NCBI GenBank assembly: GCA_019751945.1
Contig: JAIEMT010000008.1
Span: 1 to 64,000, forward strand
Direction of reading: 5' to 3'
DNA length: 64,000 nucleotides
DNA from: a bacterium
GTDB lineage: Bacteria > Bdellovibrionota > UBA1018
Shown: one piece after another, positions 7,663-16,140 of the stretch
How positions within the stretch are numbered: the stretch's first letter is position 1
Layout of the letters: every line of letters begins with the position of its first letter
Program-made: the position numbers and the translations under genes
The notes under the pieces: model-generated
Told to the model about the DNA's origin: nothing
Databases searched by the model: none
The model's input: only the letters and a program-made list of their open reading frames with translations

Positions 7663-7777
7663 GCACGCACTAAATGCACCGAGTCATCATAGACTTATCC
7701 ATAGACTGGCTCGGGCTGGGTCGCTTTTGACAGGGTCACACACCGATGTTAAGAGGCCCAGAATTTTGGGGGATCTT

Positions 7778-9034
7778 ATGAAAAAAGAATTCTTACTTTT
7801 AGCTCTAGGCGTTGGACTTTGGCTTGTACCGGAGGTTTCGAGTGCGAGGCCGAGTACAAAACCAAAGATCCCCGCAGCGGGAATTTACCTGAACTCTGCC
7901 AACAGTCCGCTACTGGATTTGATCAAGTCTTCCACCAAGACCATCGACATCGAAATCTACACCATGACGGATATTCAGGTCCGCGAAGCCATTCGCGATG
8001 TCATTGCTCGAAAAGACAAAGTCACCGTCCGCATCTTGAAAGATCCCACTCCTTTTGATGAAGACTGCCACCTCTGGCCTGCCATCGCAGCCGAAGAACA
8101 AGCTCGAATGCAAGCCACCCGCACGGGGATGGATGGCGGTGCACCGGTAAAAAAACTCACCCCTTCTGAAATGGCGGATTGTAAGGATCAGCGAAAACTC
8201 GTGGATGATGTGATCAAATCCGGCGGAGAATACCTTCCCTTCAAAAAAGACCAGCTCTGCAAAGACCCCACAAAGTACTGCTACCAGCACGGAAAAATCC
8301 TGATTGCTGACGGTAAAACGGCCTTAGTCAGCACCGGCAATTTCGACGAAACCAATCTCTGCGACATTCAACAGGGCGTGGGCCGCTGTAACCGCGACTA
8401 CACCGTCATTACTCAGGACAAAGACGTCGTGAAATCCCTGGCTGCTGTATTCGAGGAAGACCTGAAGGGTTCGAAGTACGACCTTCAATCCCTGGTAAAA
8501 TCCCAACTGAGCCCCAAGGTGACCGTGAGCCCCTATGCCCGCGACCAGCTCCAGGACTTCATCCTTTCGGCCAAGAAATCCGTTTGGATTCAAACCCAAT
8601 ATCTGAAGGACATCGAACTCAATCAAACCATTCGAAAGGCAGCCTCCAAGGGTGTGAAAGTCACCGTGAACGTGGGGAGCCCCTGCAGTTTCAGCCGCCC
8701 TGCAGGCCAACAAGCTGATGTTTTTAAACAGATTTATCAAGAATTTGATGCCGCGGGAGTCCAATCCCGCATGTTTACCCAGTCTCAGAAAATCAATGGC
8801 AAGAACGGCTACATGCACGCCAAGGCCATTGTGGTGGATGAAGACCAGGCCTGGGTGGGTTCCATCAACGGCTCTTTCACCTCGATTGGCAATAATCGCG
8901 AATTCGGGGTGTTCCTAGACACTCAGAAGGACGTGAACGCCCTGCTCAAGCAGATTCAAGCCGATGTGGCTGATCCCAATTCTGAGAGCTGGCAAGAAGG
9001 CCTCAACTGCGTGAAAGACGGCCCGAAAAAGTAA
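7778..9034 (+). CDS. secreted phospholipase D-superfamily protein
   Basis: This 418-residue protein starts at the ATG preceded by GGGGGAT and has a signal peptide (KKEFLLLALGVGLWLVPEVSSA). Two HKD motifs are present: HGKILIAD (H171, K173, D178) with a following TGNFDETN, and HAKAIVVD (H347, K349, D354) with GSINGSFTSIGNNREFG. The family forms a two-half active site that hydrolyses or transfers phosphodiester bonds in phospholipids or nucleic acids. Paired cysteines (EDCHLWP, LCDIQQGVGRC, CNRD) fit an exported enzyme. Whether the substrate is lipid (cardiolipin-synthase-like) or DNA cannot be decided. Confidence 0.85.
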   Translation: MKKEFLLLALGVGLWLVPEVSSARPSTKPKIPAAGIYLNSANSPLLDLIKSSTKTIDIEIYTMTDIQVREAIRDVIARKDKVTVRILKDPTPFDEDCHLWPAIAAEEQARMQATRTGMDGGAPVKKLTPSEMADCKDQRKLVDDVIKSGGEYLPFKKDQLCKDPTKYCYQHGKILIADGKTALVSTGNFDETNLCDIQQGVGRCNRDYTVITQDKDVVKSLAAVFEEDLKGSKYDLQSLVKSQLSPKVTVSPYARDQLQDFILSAKKSVWIQTQYLKDIELNQTIRKAASKGVKVTVNVGSPCSFSRPAGQQADVFKQIYQEFDAAGVQSRMFTQSQKINGKNGYMHAKAIVVDEDQAWVGSINGSFTSIGNNREFGVFLDTQKDVNALLKQIQADVADPNSESWQEGLNCVKDGPKK

Positions 9035-9103
9035 TTTTTCCAGCCATTTCCGGCCTGCTAAAATCTTGACAGGTATGTGAATTTCGGGCAGTCTGCCGCG
9101 TCT

Positions 9104-9682
9104 ATGTACGCAGTAATTCAGACTGGTGGAAAGCAATACGGCATCCAAACGGGCACGATCGTCCAAGTGGAGAAACTCCCGGGAGATGTCGGATCTTCGG
9201 TTCAATTTAGTGAAGTTTTGTTGGCCAGCAAGGCTCAGGGGGATCAACCCCAGCTCTGGTTAGGCAAACCTCTTCTTTCTGGCGCAAAGGTCGAAGGCCA
9301 AATCGTCGGCCAAGGTCGTGGCGACAAAGTCATGATCGTGAAGATGAAGCGCAGAAAGCAATACCGCCGCACTCAAGGACATCGCCAGTTCTACACACAA
9401 GTGCTCATCACCTCTGTTGAAAACGGTGCCGGTGAAAAAACAGCACTCTCTGCGGATGAAGTGAAAACACAGTTAAGCAAATTTACGTCGCAGTTGAAAG
9501 CGAAGGGTCCAGCCTCCTCGACTCCAAACAAAGCTCCTTGGAATATGGGGATGAATAATCTCGGCGCTGGTCTTTTGAGCGAAAAGAAAGCAGCTGCTCC
9601 TAAGAAGGCCGCTGCTCCCAAAAAAGCAGAAGCTACTGAAGCTCCTGCTAAGAAAAAAACGACGAAAAAGAAGGAAACCTAA
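9104..9682 (+). CDS. rplU: 50S ribosomal protein L21 with extended C-terminus
   Basis: The first 100 or so residues match L21 (MYAVIQTGGKQYGIQTG, and the KMKRRKQYRRTQGHRQFYT motif that contacts 23S rRNA). At 192 residues it is nearly twice the usual 100-105. The extra part includes a linker and a Lys/Ala-rich tail (AAAPKKAAAPKKAE) ending in KKKTTKKKET. I chose the ATG at 9104 for its family-typical start although it lacks a clear Shine-Dalgarno; a GTG at 9077 with AGG before it is an alternative. It heads the rplU-rpmA pair upstream of obgE. Confidence 0.93.
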   Translation: MYAVIQTGGKQYGIQTGTIVQVEKLPGDVGSSVQFSEVLLASKAQGDQPQLWLGKPLLSGAKVEGQIVGQGRGDKVMIVKMKRRKQYRRTQGHRQFYTQVLITSVENGAGEKTALSADEVKTQLSKFTSQLKAKGPASSTPNKAPWNMGMNNLGAGLLSEKKAAAPKKAAAPKKAEATEAPAKKKTTKKKET

Positions 9683-9685
9683 GTC

Positions 9686-9943
9686 ATGGCACATAAAAAA
9701 GCGGGTGGTAGTTCTAAGAACGGCCGTGACAGTAATCCCAAGATGCGCGGCGTGAAGCGTTTCGGTGGCCAACAAGTGAAGGCCGGCGAAATTTTAATCC
9801 GCCAAGTAGGAACTCGGTTTCATCCCGGTCGCAATGTCGGCTTAGGCCGCGACTTCACTCTCTACGCGATGGTTCCGGGAGTGGTGACCTTCGAAAGATA
9901 CGACAAGAAACGCAAACAAGTTTCTGTCTATCCGGCAGCTTAG
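9686..9943 (+). CDS. rpmA: 50S ribosomal protein L27
   Basis: The 85-residue product begins [19 protein letters not shown] and has [19 protein letters not shown] and [20 protein letters not shown], the signature of L27. The N-terminal tail of L27 reaches the peptidyl-transferase centre. There is no Firmicutes-type cleavable leader. It follows rplU by three bases, the usual bacterial arrangement. Confidence 0.97.
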   Translation: MAHKKAGGSSKNGRDSNPKMRGVKRFGGQQVKAGEILIRQVGTRFHPGRNVGLGRDFTLYAMVPGVVTFERYDKKRKQVSVYPAA

Positions 9944-10011
9944 TCTCGCGCCGATAGTTTGTCCGGACGTACGTCATCTCGCGTCCTTACTAAGAAGCTT
10001 AGAAGTAGTTT

Positions 10012-11124
10012 ATGCGCTTTATCGACGAAGCGATGATTCGAGTCTCCGCAGGTAAGGGAGGCCCCGGATGTGTAGCCTTCCGCAGGGAGAAGTTCATTCC
10101 TCGGGGCGGCCCAAACGGGGGCGACGGCGGCGACGGCGGCGATGTCATCTTCAGAGCTTCCAGCAATCTCAGTACCCTGCAAGACTTCCGATTCAAACGC
10201 GTCTACCAAGCTGGAAACGGCATGAACGGTCAGGGATCGAATAAAGCCGGTAAAGATGGCGAGAATATTTTAATTCCAGTGCCCGTTGGAACGCTCATTA
10301 AAGAAAGCAACACGGGCGAATTACTCAAAGAATTCATGGAAGATGGCGAGGAGTGGGTCGTCTGCGAAGGCGGCCGTGGCGGAAAAGGGAACGCTCACTT
10401 CGTGAGTTCGACTTTTCAAGCTCCCAAGTTTGCTCAACCCGGTGAAGAAGGAGAGTTCAAAGAACTCACCTTGGAGTTAAAGCTACTGGCGGACGCAGCG
10501 ATCATCGGGTTTCCCAATGCAGGAAAATCCACCCTCATTTCGAGAATCAGCGCTGCCCGTCCAAAAATTGCGGACTATGCTTTCACCACTCTCACTCCGA
10601 ATCTCGGCGTGGTCAGCACGCCCGATAACGAAGACAGTTTCGTAGTAGCCGATATTCCAGGTTTGATCGAAGGCGCTCATCGTGGAATGGGCCTGGGTCA
10701 TAAATTTCTCAGACATATTGAGCGCACGCGGGTTTTCATTCATCTGCTGGATGGAACCAAACTCTTAGAAGAAGCGACCAAACCAGGACGCCCTCGAAAA
10801 GAAGGTGTGGAAGCTGCCGTTGAAATGCTGCTCAAACAATACGTCATCATTCGATCCGAGCTAGGGCTCTTCGATGAGAAACTGCTGCATAAACCAGAAA
10901 TCGTTGCGATCAATAAAGTGGATTTAATGGTGTCGGATCCAGATATTATCGAATCCTCAGTGGCCCGATTGCGCGAGAAGATCTTGGAAATTCGAGGCCC
11001 AAAACAAATCGGCGTTGAGCCGATTCCAGGAGAACCCTTTGTCATCTCTGCAGTGAGTGGCAGTGGGGTTCCTGAACTCGTTGGCGCCGTCTATAAGAAG
11101 GTGCGGTTAGATGAAGCTCAATGA
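10012..11124 (+). CDS. obgE: Obg family GTPase involved in 50S assembly
   Basis: This is a 370-residue protein with an N-terminal glycine-rich Obg fold (GKGGPGCVAFRREKFIPRGG, then repeated GG pairs). A G domain follows: G1 GFPNAGKST (K172), switch FTTLTPNLGVV, G3 DIPGLIEGAHRGMGLGHKFL, G4 NKVDL. Obg proteins bind the 50S subunit and link GTP/ppGpp levels to ribosome maturation. It lacks the C-terminal OCT domain found in some homologues. The 3' end overlaps nadD by 14 nt. The 68-nt leader after rpmA contains overlapping short palindromes (GTCCGGAC at 9961, GACGTACGTC at 9966) of unknown meaning. Confidence 0.95.
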   Translation: MRFIDEAMIRVSAGKGGPGCVAFRREKFIPRGGPNGGDGGDGGDVIFRASSNLSTLQDFRFKRVYQAGNGMNGQGSNKAGKDGENILIPVPVGTLIKESNTGELLKEFMEDGEEWVVCEGGRGGKGNAHFVSSTFQAPKFAQPGEEGEFKELTLELKLLADAAIIGFPNAGKSTLISRISAARPKIADYAFTTLTPNLGVVSTPDNEDSFVVADIPGLIEGAHRGMGLGHKFLRHIERTRVFIHLLDGTKLLEEATKPGRPRKEGVEAAVEMLLKQYVIIRSELGLFDEKLLHKPEIVAINKVDLMVSDPDIIESSVARLREKILEIRGPKQIGVEPIPGEPFVISAVSGSGVPELVGAVYKKVRLDEAQ

Positions 11125-11818
11125 CGTCACCGCAGTCTTTGGTGGCAGCTTCGATCCACCCCATTTAGGTCACACGGCGGCAGTACAAGGGCTCTTTCAA
11201 GACCCGGGGGTTGCACGGGTATTCATCGTGCCTTCCGCTCGCCCTCCTCATAAAACTTCATTGAAGGCGTCCACCGAGCATCGGATTGCCATGACCCGCC
11301 TAGCATTTTCGGCCGGGCACCCTGAAAATATCCGAATCGATTTGCGAGAAATTGAACGCAATCAGCGAACCCAGACCCCGAGCTATAGCTACGACACCCT
11401 CAAAGAGCTCCATTCAGAAATGGACCCCTCGAAGCTCGCCTTTGTGATTGGGGCGGATCAACTCCCCCACCTCCATGAATGGCATCGCTTTCCAGACGTT
11501 TTAGGCCTTTGCCACTGGATTGTCTTAGATCGCAGACCCACCGAAAACCTTTCGCTAGAAAAGACTCTTCGCGATTGGCAAGCCAGCGGAATTGTTAAAT
11601 CACAAGGGTTTAATATATGGCAGCTCAGGTCCTCAAATTCCTCGAATTCAAAGAATCCCCTAACATTGCAGCTGGTTCACACTGAAGCCCCGCCGATTTC
11701 TTCTACAATGATTCGACAATCCTTAGAGCGAACTGGGGAGCCTCCTGCAAATAGTTTGCATCCAGAAGTCGCTGCTTATTTGAAGACTCATCATCTCTAT
11801 GGTACCCATGCATCATGA
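11111..11818 (+). CDS. nadD: nicotinate-nucleotide adenylyltransferase
   Basis: NadD converts nicotinate mononucleotide and ATP to deamido-NAD in NAD synthesis. The 235-residue product has the nucleotidyl-transfer motif GGSFDPPHLGH (residues 11-21), a substrate loop with SYDTLKEL and IGADQLPHLHEW, and the C-terminal ISSTMIRQSL that ends the family fold. It overlaps obgE by 14 nt and rsfS by ATGA, so the block is probably one transcript with coupled translation. It is slightly longer than the usual 190-215 residues because of an insertion around residues 165-185. Confidence 0.95.
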   Translation: MKLNDVTAVFGGSFDPPHLGHTAAVQGLFQDPGVARVFIVPSARPPHKTSLKASTEHRIAMTRLAFSAGHPENIRIDLREIERNQRTQTPSYSYDTLKELHSEMDPSKLAFVIGADQLPHLHEWHRFPDVLGLCHWIVLDRRPTENLSLEKTLRDWQASGIVKSQGFNIWQLRSSNSSNSKNPLTLQLVHTEAPPISSTMIRQSLERTGEPPANSLHPEVAAYLKTHHLYGTHAS

Positions 11819-12243
11819 CGACCGAGAACACTCAAGCCGGAACGACCTCTGTGACAGAAGTTTTAGACTCCTCAAAAGTCAAGGCCCTAGCCTGTGCCAA
11901 GGCAGCCATTGAAAAAAAGGGGGAGAACACGAAGATCTTAGATCTCTCTGGGATCTCCGGATTCACCGACTATTTTGTCATCTGCAGTGGGATGTCGGAT
12001 CGTCAAGTCCGTGCAATGGCCGATGCCATTGAAGCTGACCTAAAAAAACAAAAGCATGAGTTACTTTCTTTGGAAGGCCACACAGACGGCCGTTGGATCC
12101 TCATGGATTTCGGCGATGTCGTGGTTCACATCTTCCTAGATGCACTTCGCGAATACTACGACTTAGAAACCCTTTGGGCAGATGCTCCGAAAGTTCGCAT
12201 CCCGTCGGAATTCTACGGACCGGTGGCAAGCCGCCTCAACTAA
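11815..12243 (+). CDS. rsfS: ribosomal silencing factor RsfS
   Basis: RsfS binds L14 on the 50S subunit and blocks joining of the 30S subunit during starvation. The 142-residue protein has FTDYFVICSGMSDRQVRAMADAI and GRWILMDFGDVVVHIF followed by REYYDLETLWADAP, which define the family. The N-terminal 20 residues are a variable extension. It sits between nadD (ATGA overlap) and rlmH, as in many bacteria. Confidence 0.95.
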   Translation: MTTENTQAGTTSVTEVLDSSKVKALACAKAAIEKKGENTKILDLSGISGFTDYFVICSGMSDRQVRAMADAIEADLKKQKHELLSLEGHTDGRWILMDFGDVVVHIFLDALREYYDLETLWADAPKVRIPSEFYGPVASRLN

Positions 12244-12252
12244 GGAAAAAAA

Positions 12253-12735
12253 GTGAAAATCCAAGTGATTGCATTTGGAAAACTGAAGTCGCCCGGACTT
12301 CGAGATGCTGCTGAACATTTTAAGAAAATGATTCAGCCGTGGATCTCATTTGAAGAGACGGAACTGAAAGCTCTTGTCGTTCCAGAGAAATCTCCGGCAC
12401 TCCGAGCAAAGATCCAAGAAAAAGAAGCGGAGATTCTTTTGGAAAACTTGGGACCCAAGGCGAAGTTTTATATTTTGGATGAAAAGGGCAAATCCTTCAG
12501 TTCACAACACTGGGCCGAGATGCTTCAAATCAATCAAGACCAAGGGGTCGGCGACCTCGCCTTTTGTATTGGAAGCAGCTTAGGGTTTTCAGATGCAATC
12601 CGTCAAAAAGCCAAAGGCACCTTGAGCTTGGGACCTCAGACCTTTTCTCACGAACTGGCTCGGGTTGTGCTTTTCGAGCAGCTTTATCGAGCTATGAGCA
12701 TATTAAAGCGCCACCCCTATCACAACGAAGGCTAG
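12253..12735 (+). CDS. rlmH: 23S rRNA pseudouridine-1915 N3-methyltransferase
   Basis: RlmH is a small SPOUT methyltransferase acting on helix 69 of 23S rRNA in assembled ribosomes. The 160-residue product has the knot motifs ILDEKGKSFSS, FCIGSSLGFSDAIRQKA and the C-terminal FEQLYRAMSILKRHPYHNE that forms the cofactor pocket. It starts with GTG at 12253 behind AAGGAA and lies 9 nt after rsfS. Confidence 0.95.
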   Translation: MKIQVIAFGKLKSPGLRDAAEHFKKMIQPWISFEETELKALVVPEKSPALRAKIQEKEAEILLENLGPKAKFYILDEKGKSFSSQHWAEMLQINQDQGVGDLAFCIGSSLGFSDAIRQKAKGTLSLGPQTFSHELARVVLFEQLYRAMSILKRHPYHNEG

Positions 12736-12786
12736 TTTCTTAAAAGTCGATTTTTTTTGCCAGGTATGAGAATTCTTTAAAGGACT

Positions 12787-14340
12787 ATGACCTCGCGCGC
12801 TGTCCTCATCGTTCTTGATGGATTCGGAATAGGAAAAGATTCTGCTTTCAATGCCATTAAGAATGCCCGCATGCCTTTTTACAAAGACCTGTTGGCGAAT
12901 TATCCGCATTCTCAGTTGCTCACTCATGGGAAAGCCGTCGGACTTCCCGACGGAGTGATGGGTAATTCTGAAGTGGGGCACATGACCATGGGTGCCGGAC
13001 GAATTATCTACCAAGATCTCACTCGCATTTCGAACTCCATCGATGACAAAAGTTTTTTTAAGAATCCGATATTGAAGAAAACACTAGAAGCGGGCGCTGC
13101 TGGAACAGGCCGAGTTCACTTCATGGGTCTTCTTTCGGATGCGGGAGTGCACAGTCACTTAGGACATCTGAAAGCCCTTTTGAACTGGTGCATGGAACTC
13201 CGAGTTCCTCAAATTTGCATTCATGCTTTCACTGACGGACGCGACACCCCTCCTAACTCTGCTGTGAAGTACATGCATGACCTTTTGTCCCATCCTATCT
13301 TTGAAAAATCGTCTCCTTGTAAAGCGGGAGTAGCCACAGTGTCGGGCCGTTACTATGCCATGGACCGAGACAAGCGTTGGGATCGGGTCGAAAAGGCTTA
13401 TTCAGTCTTAACAGGCCAAAGTCAGAATCAAGCAGGCTCTAAAGATCCTATCGCGGCGATTGAAAAATCTTACGAGCTTGGAAAAACGGATGAGTTTGTG
13501 GAACCCGTTATTTTGGATCCGAAGCTGACGATTCAATCTGGTGACGCGGTCGTATTTTTTAATTATCGCTCGGATCGCGCACGCGAAATCAGCCAATCTC
13601 TAATGGCCCCTGATTTTAACGATTTCTCCCGCGGTTCAGCACCCAAACCCGGCACGTTTGCGTGCATGACTCAATACAGTAAAGACTTTCCACTGCCGGT
13701 AGCATTCGGTGCACAGAACCTTTCGAATATTTTCGGCTCGTGGCTAGAGCAGAAGAAACTTCAACAGTTTAGAATTGCCGAAACTGAAAAATACGCCCAT
13801 GTCACTTTCTTCTTTAACGGTGGAGTGGAAAAACCCTTTCAGGGAGAGGAAAGACTTCTCGTCCCTTCTCCTAAAGATGTTCCCACTTACGACCTCAAAC
13901 CGGAAATGAGTGCCTTTACTGTGGCTCAGGAAGCGGCCACAAAAATTTCGTCCCAGCAGTTTGATTTTGTATTGATGAACTTTGCCAACGCCGACATGGT
14001 CGGGCATACCGGAAACTATGGTGCCGCTGTAAAGGCCATGGAGGCGCTAGACAAGTGCCTCTCTCAGGTCATCGGGGCTGCACAAAAAAGTGACTACCAT
14101 GTTCTTCTCACTGCCGATCACGGCAATGCAGAGGAAATGCACGATGACCACGGGCAGATTCACACTCAGCACACATTGAATCCCGTACCTGCGATTTGGA
14201 TCCAACCGGGTTCAGCGATCGCTCCTAAGAAAACCCGTCAAGCCCTTAAGGACGGCGGACTGCAGGACATCATGCCCACGCTTTGCACATTGATGGGGCT
14301 TCCGATTCCTCCAGAAGTGACAGGAAAAAGCTTATGCTAG
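12787..14340 (+). CDS. gpmI: cofactor-independent phosphoglycerate mutase
   Basis: GpmI interconverts 3- and 2-phosphoglycerate using two Mn ions. The 517-residue length is normal. Metal and catalytic motifs are LIVLDGFG (D11), GNSEVGHMTMGAGRIIYQDLTR (S61 is the phosphorylated Ser), HAFTDGRDTPP, FNYRSDRARE, NFANADMVGHTGN and TADHGNAEEM. AAAGGA precedes the ATG. The stop lies inside the start region of pfkA (7-nt overlap), so two glycolytic enzymes are translationally coupled. Confidence 0.96.
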   Translation: MTSRAVLIVLDGFGIGKDSAFNAIKNARMPFYKDLLANYPHSQLLTHGKAVGLPDGVMGNSEVGHMTMGAGRIIYQDLTRISNSIDDKSFFKNPILKKTLEAGAAGTGRVHFMGLLSDAGVHSHLGHLKALLNWCMELRVPQICIHAFTDGRDTPPNSAVKYMHDLLSHPIFEKSSPCKAGVATVSGRYYAMDRDKRWDRVEKAYSVLTGQSQNQAGSKDPIAAIEKSYELGKTDEFVEPVILDPKLTIQSGDAVVFFNYRSDRAREISQSLMAPDFNDFSRGSAPKPGTFACMTQYSKDFPLPVAFGAQNLSNIFGSWLEQKKLQQFRIAETEKYAHVTFFFNGGVEKPFQGEERLLVPSPKDVPTYDLKPEMSAFTVAQEAATKISSQQFDFVLMNFANADMVGHTGNYGAAVKAMEALDKCLSQVIGAAQKSDYHVLLTADHGNAEEMHDDHGQIHTQHTLNPVPAIWIQPGSAIAPKKTRQALKDGGLQDIMPTLCTLMGLPIPPEVTGKSLC

Positions 14341-15335
14341 ATCTAAAATTGGCTTCCTCGAAAAAACGGATTCGCTCGCTTGCCGTGCTTACCAGTGGTG
14401 GAGATGCACCTGGGATGAATGCCGCGATCCGTGCTGTCGTTCGGTACGGAATCAGCCGCGGCTGCCAAGTCTATGGCGTTCAGAAGGGCTACAATGGCCT
14501 GTTTGAAAACCAAATGAGCCAGCTGCAACTCTCGAGCGTGGCGAATATCATTCAGCGGGGGGGAACGATTTTAAAAACCTCGCGCTCTGAAGAATTTTTA
14601 AAAAAATCAGGCCGCGCTCGCTGCGGTGAAAATCTAGAACGCCGTGGAATTGAAGCATTGGTTGTTATTGGAGGAGACGGCTCCTTCCGAGGCGCTCATT
14701 TTTTTCAAAAAGAAACAGGAATTCCTGTGATGGGAATTCCCGGCACCATCGACAACGACATCATCGGCACCGATGACACCATTGGCTACGACACTGCAGT
14801 AAATACTGCGATCGAAGCCATTGACAGAATTCGCGATACCGCTAGTTCACACGACCGACTCTTCCTAGTGGAAGTCATGGGTCGAAGCTCCGGTGAAATT
14901 GCCCTCATGACTGGAATCGGTGGCGGCGCTGAAACCATTCTCGTCCCCGAACACCAGGAGTCAATTCCTTCGGTGATAAAAACAATCGAACGCGGAGTTC
15001 GCCGCGGAAAAACGAGCAGCATCATCGTGGTTGCTGAAGGTCATGAAGCCGGCAGAACAGGGAAGATTGCCAAACTCCTTCAGAAGAAGGGCTACCGTCC
15101 CAAGATTTGCACGCTCGGGCATATTCAACGGGGAGGCTCTCCCACGGCGCGGGATCGGCTACTAGCTTCGGCCTTTGGCGCTGCAGCTGTCGCTTACCTT
15201 TGCGCAGGAAAATCGGATTCGATGGTTGGCACCCAAGAAAACAAGATGGGTCTTGCTCCCTTGAGTCAGGTCATTCATCACACGAAACCGCTGGATCAAA
15301 GCGGATTCGATCTCGCCCGCGTTTTGGCGACCTAG
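14334..15335 (+). CDS. pfkA: ATP-dependent 6-phosphofructokinase
   Basis: The enzyme phosphorylates fructose-6-phosphate in glycolysis. The 333-residue product has TSGGDAPGMNAAIRA (20-34), GGDGSFRGA with Gly at about 116 (Asp there would indicate PPi use), the catalytic loop GIPGTIDNDIIGTDDTIGYD and VEVMGRSSGEIAL. I chose the ATG at 14334 because AGGAAAA precedes it; it overlaps the gpmI stop by 7 nt. The length is close to the allosteric 320-residue bacterial type. Confidence 0.95.
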   Translation: MLDLKLASSKKRIRSLAVLTSGGDAPGMNAAIRAVVRYGISRGCQVYGVQKGYNGLFENQMSQLQLSSVANIIQRGGTILKTSRSEEFLKKSGRARCGENLERRGIEALVVIGGDGSFRGAHFFQKETGIPVMGIPGTIDNDIIGTDDTIGYDTAVNTAIEAIDRIRDTASSHDRLFLVEVMGRSSGEIALMTGIGGGAETILVPEHQESIPSVIKTIERGVRRGKTSSIIVVAEGHEAGRTGKIAKLLQKKGYRPKICTLGHIQRGGSPTARDRLLASAFGAAAVAYLCAGKSDSMVGTQENKMGLAPLSQVIHHTKPLDQSGFDLARVLAT

Positions 15336-15369
15336 AACAACTCAGTACGCAGCTTGCAAGATTCCGCTC

Positions 15370-16140
15370 ATGCTCTTTCAATGTCACGCTTGTCAGCAAG
15401 CGCTGCGCGGGATTTCGAAAAATTTTCCACTCTGTGGAGATTGCTGGAACTCTCTCGTCTCTGCGCCCCACCCCGAACTTGGGGAAAAGGATTCCCCGAT
15501 TCACACCTACTACTCTCGGTACTGGTTAGTGGGACCCAGTTACCCCGTCCTGCGACGCTGGAAAACTCATGGCGGTTTGCTCTACAGCCGACAGATCTTA
15601 AAATCAGACGAGTCCCAAGACTGGCTGCCTCATCTGAAGTTTCACGTCGACTATCTGGTTCCCATTCCCCATCGCACGCAGCGAGCTTGGCGTTGGGGAG
15701 ATTCACCACCGGAGAGAATTGCTCGTTGGCTCGAGAGGGTAACGGGAGTTCCTATTGTTCGAGCCCTTCAGGCACATCGGAAGCGGGGCCTTCACCAAAA
15801 CCGTCTGAATGCCCGTGAACGGCTTCAGCACGAAATTCGATACGACCTTTCTAAGGAAGCGCAAACGCTCCAAGAAAAACGAATTCTACTCGTCGATGAT
15901 TTCAGAACGACAGGCCATACACTCAAATCCGCAGCACGCCTGCTTCTAGAGCACGTAAATCCACAGAGAATCGACGCCTTCACGCTGGGTTATCGGCCTC
16001 GGCTCTTTTCTAAAGCTCCTACGGAAAAATCGAGTTCGACATCTGCGAGTAGACATTCCAGTCTTCAATGGCCTTCTTCTTATCACTCATCCAAAAATCC
16101 AGGCGATCCTGGTCCCGAACCGAGTAACGAATCGTCGTGA
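15370..16140 (+). CDS. comF: ComF family phosphoribosyltransferase-like protein
   Basis: This 256-residue protein has an N-terminal zinc finger of four cysteines (CHACQQ at 5-10 and LCGDCW at 21-26) and a phosphoribosyltransferase domain with the PRPP loop LLVDDFRTTGHTLKSA. The family is linked to DNA uptake (ComFC) or to use of external DNA (GntX). RTQRAWRWG and HRKRGLHQNRLNARERL agree with ComF. The last 40 residues are Ser/Pro-rich and overlap the 3' end of the convergent DUF2608 gene by 122 nt, so the true end of the fold is near residue 218. Confidence 0.88.
   Translation: MLFQCHACQQALRGISKNFPLCGDCWNSLVSAPHPELGEKDSPIHTYYSRYWLVGPSYPVLRRWKTHGGLLYSRQILKSDESQDWLPHLKFHVDYLVPIPHRTQRAWRWGDSPPERIARWLERVTGVPIVRALQAHRKRGLHQNRLNARERLQHEIRYDLSKEAQTLQEKRILLVDDFRTTGHTLKSAARLLLEHVNPQRIDAFTLGYRPRLFSKAPTEKSSSTSASRHSSLQWPSSYHSSKNPGDPGPEPSNESS

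Noticed and set aside
9944-10011. Regulatory meaning of GTCCGGAC/GACGTACGTC palindromes before obgE
   Set aside because: Short palindromes overlapping by three bases can arise by chance; no promoter or terminator features accompany them.
12241-12314. Alternative frame covering rsfS-rlmH junction
   Set aside because: It is out of frame with two well-conserved families whose starts and stops are clear.
15107-15818. Plus- and minus-strand open frames around the pfkA/comF junction
   Set aside because: They overlap strongly supported pfkA and comF frames and have no recognisable motifs or start signals.
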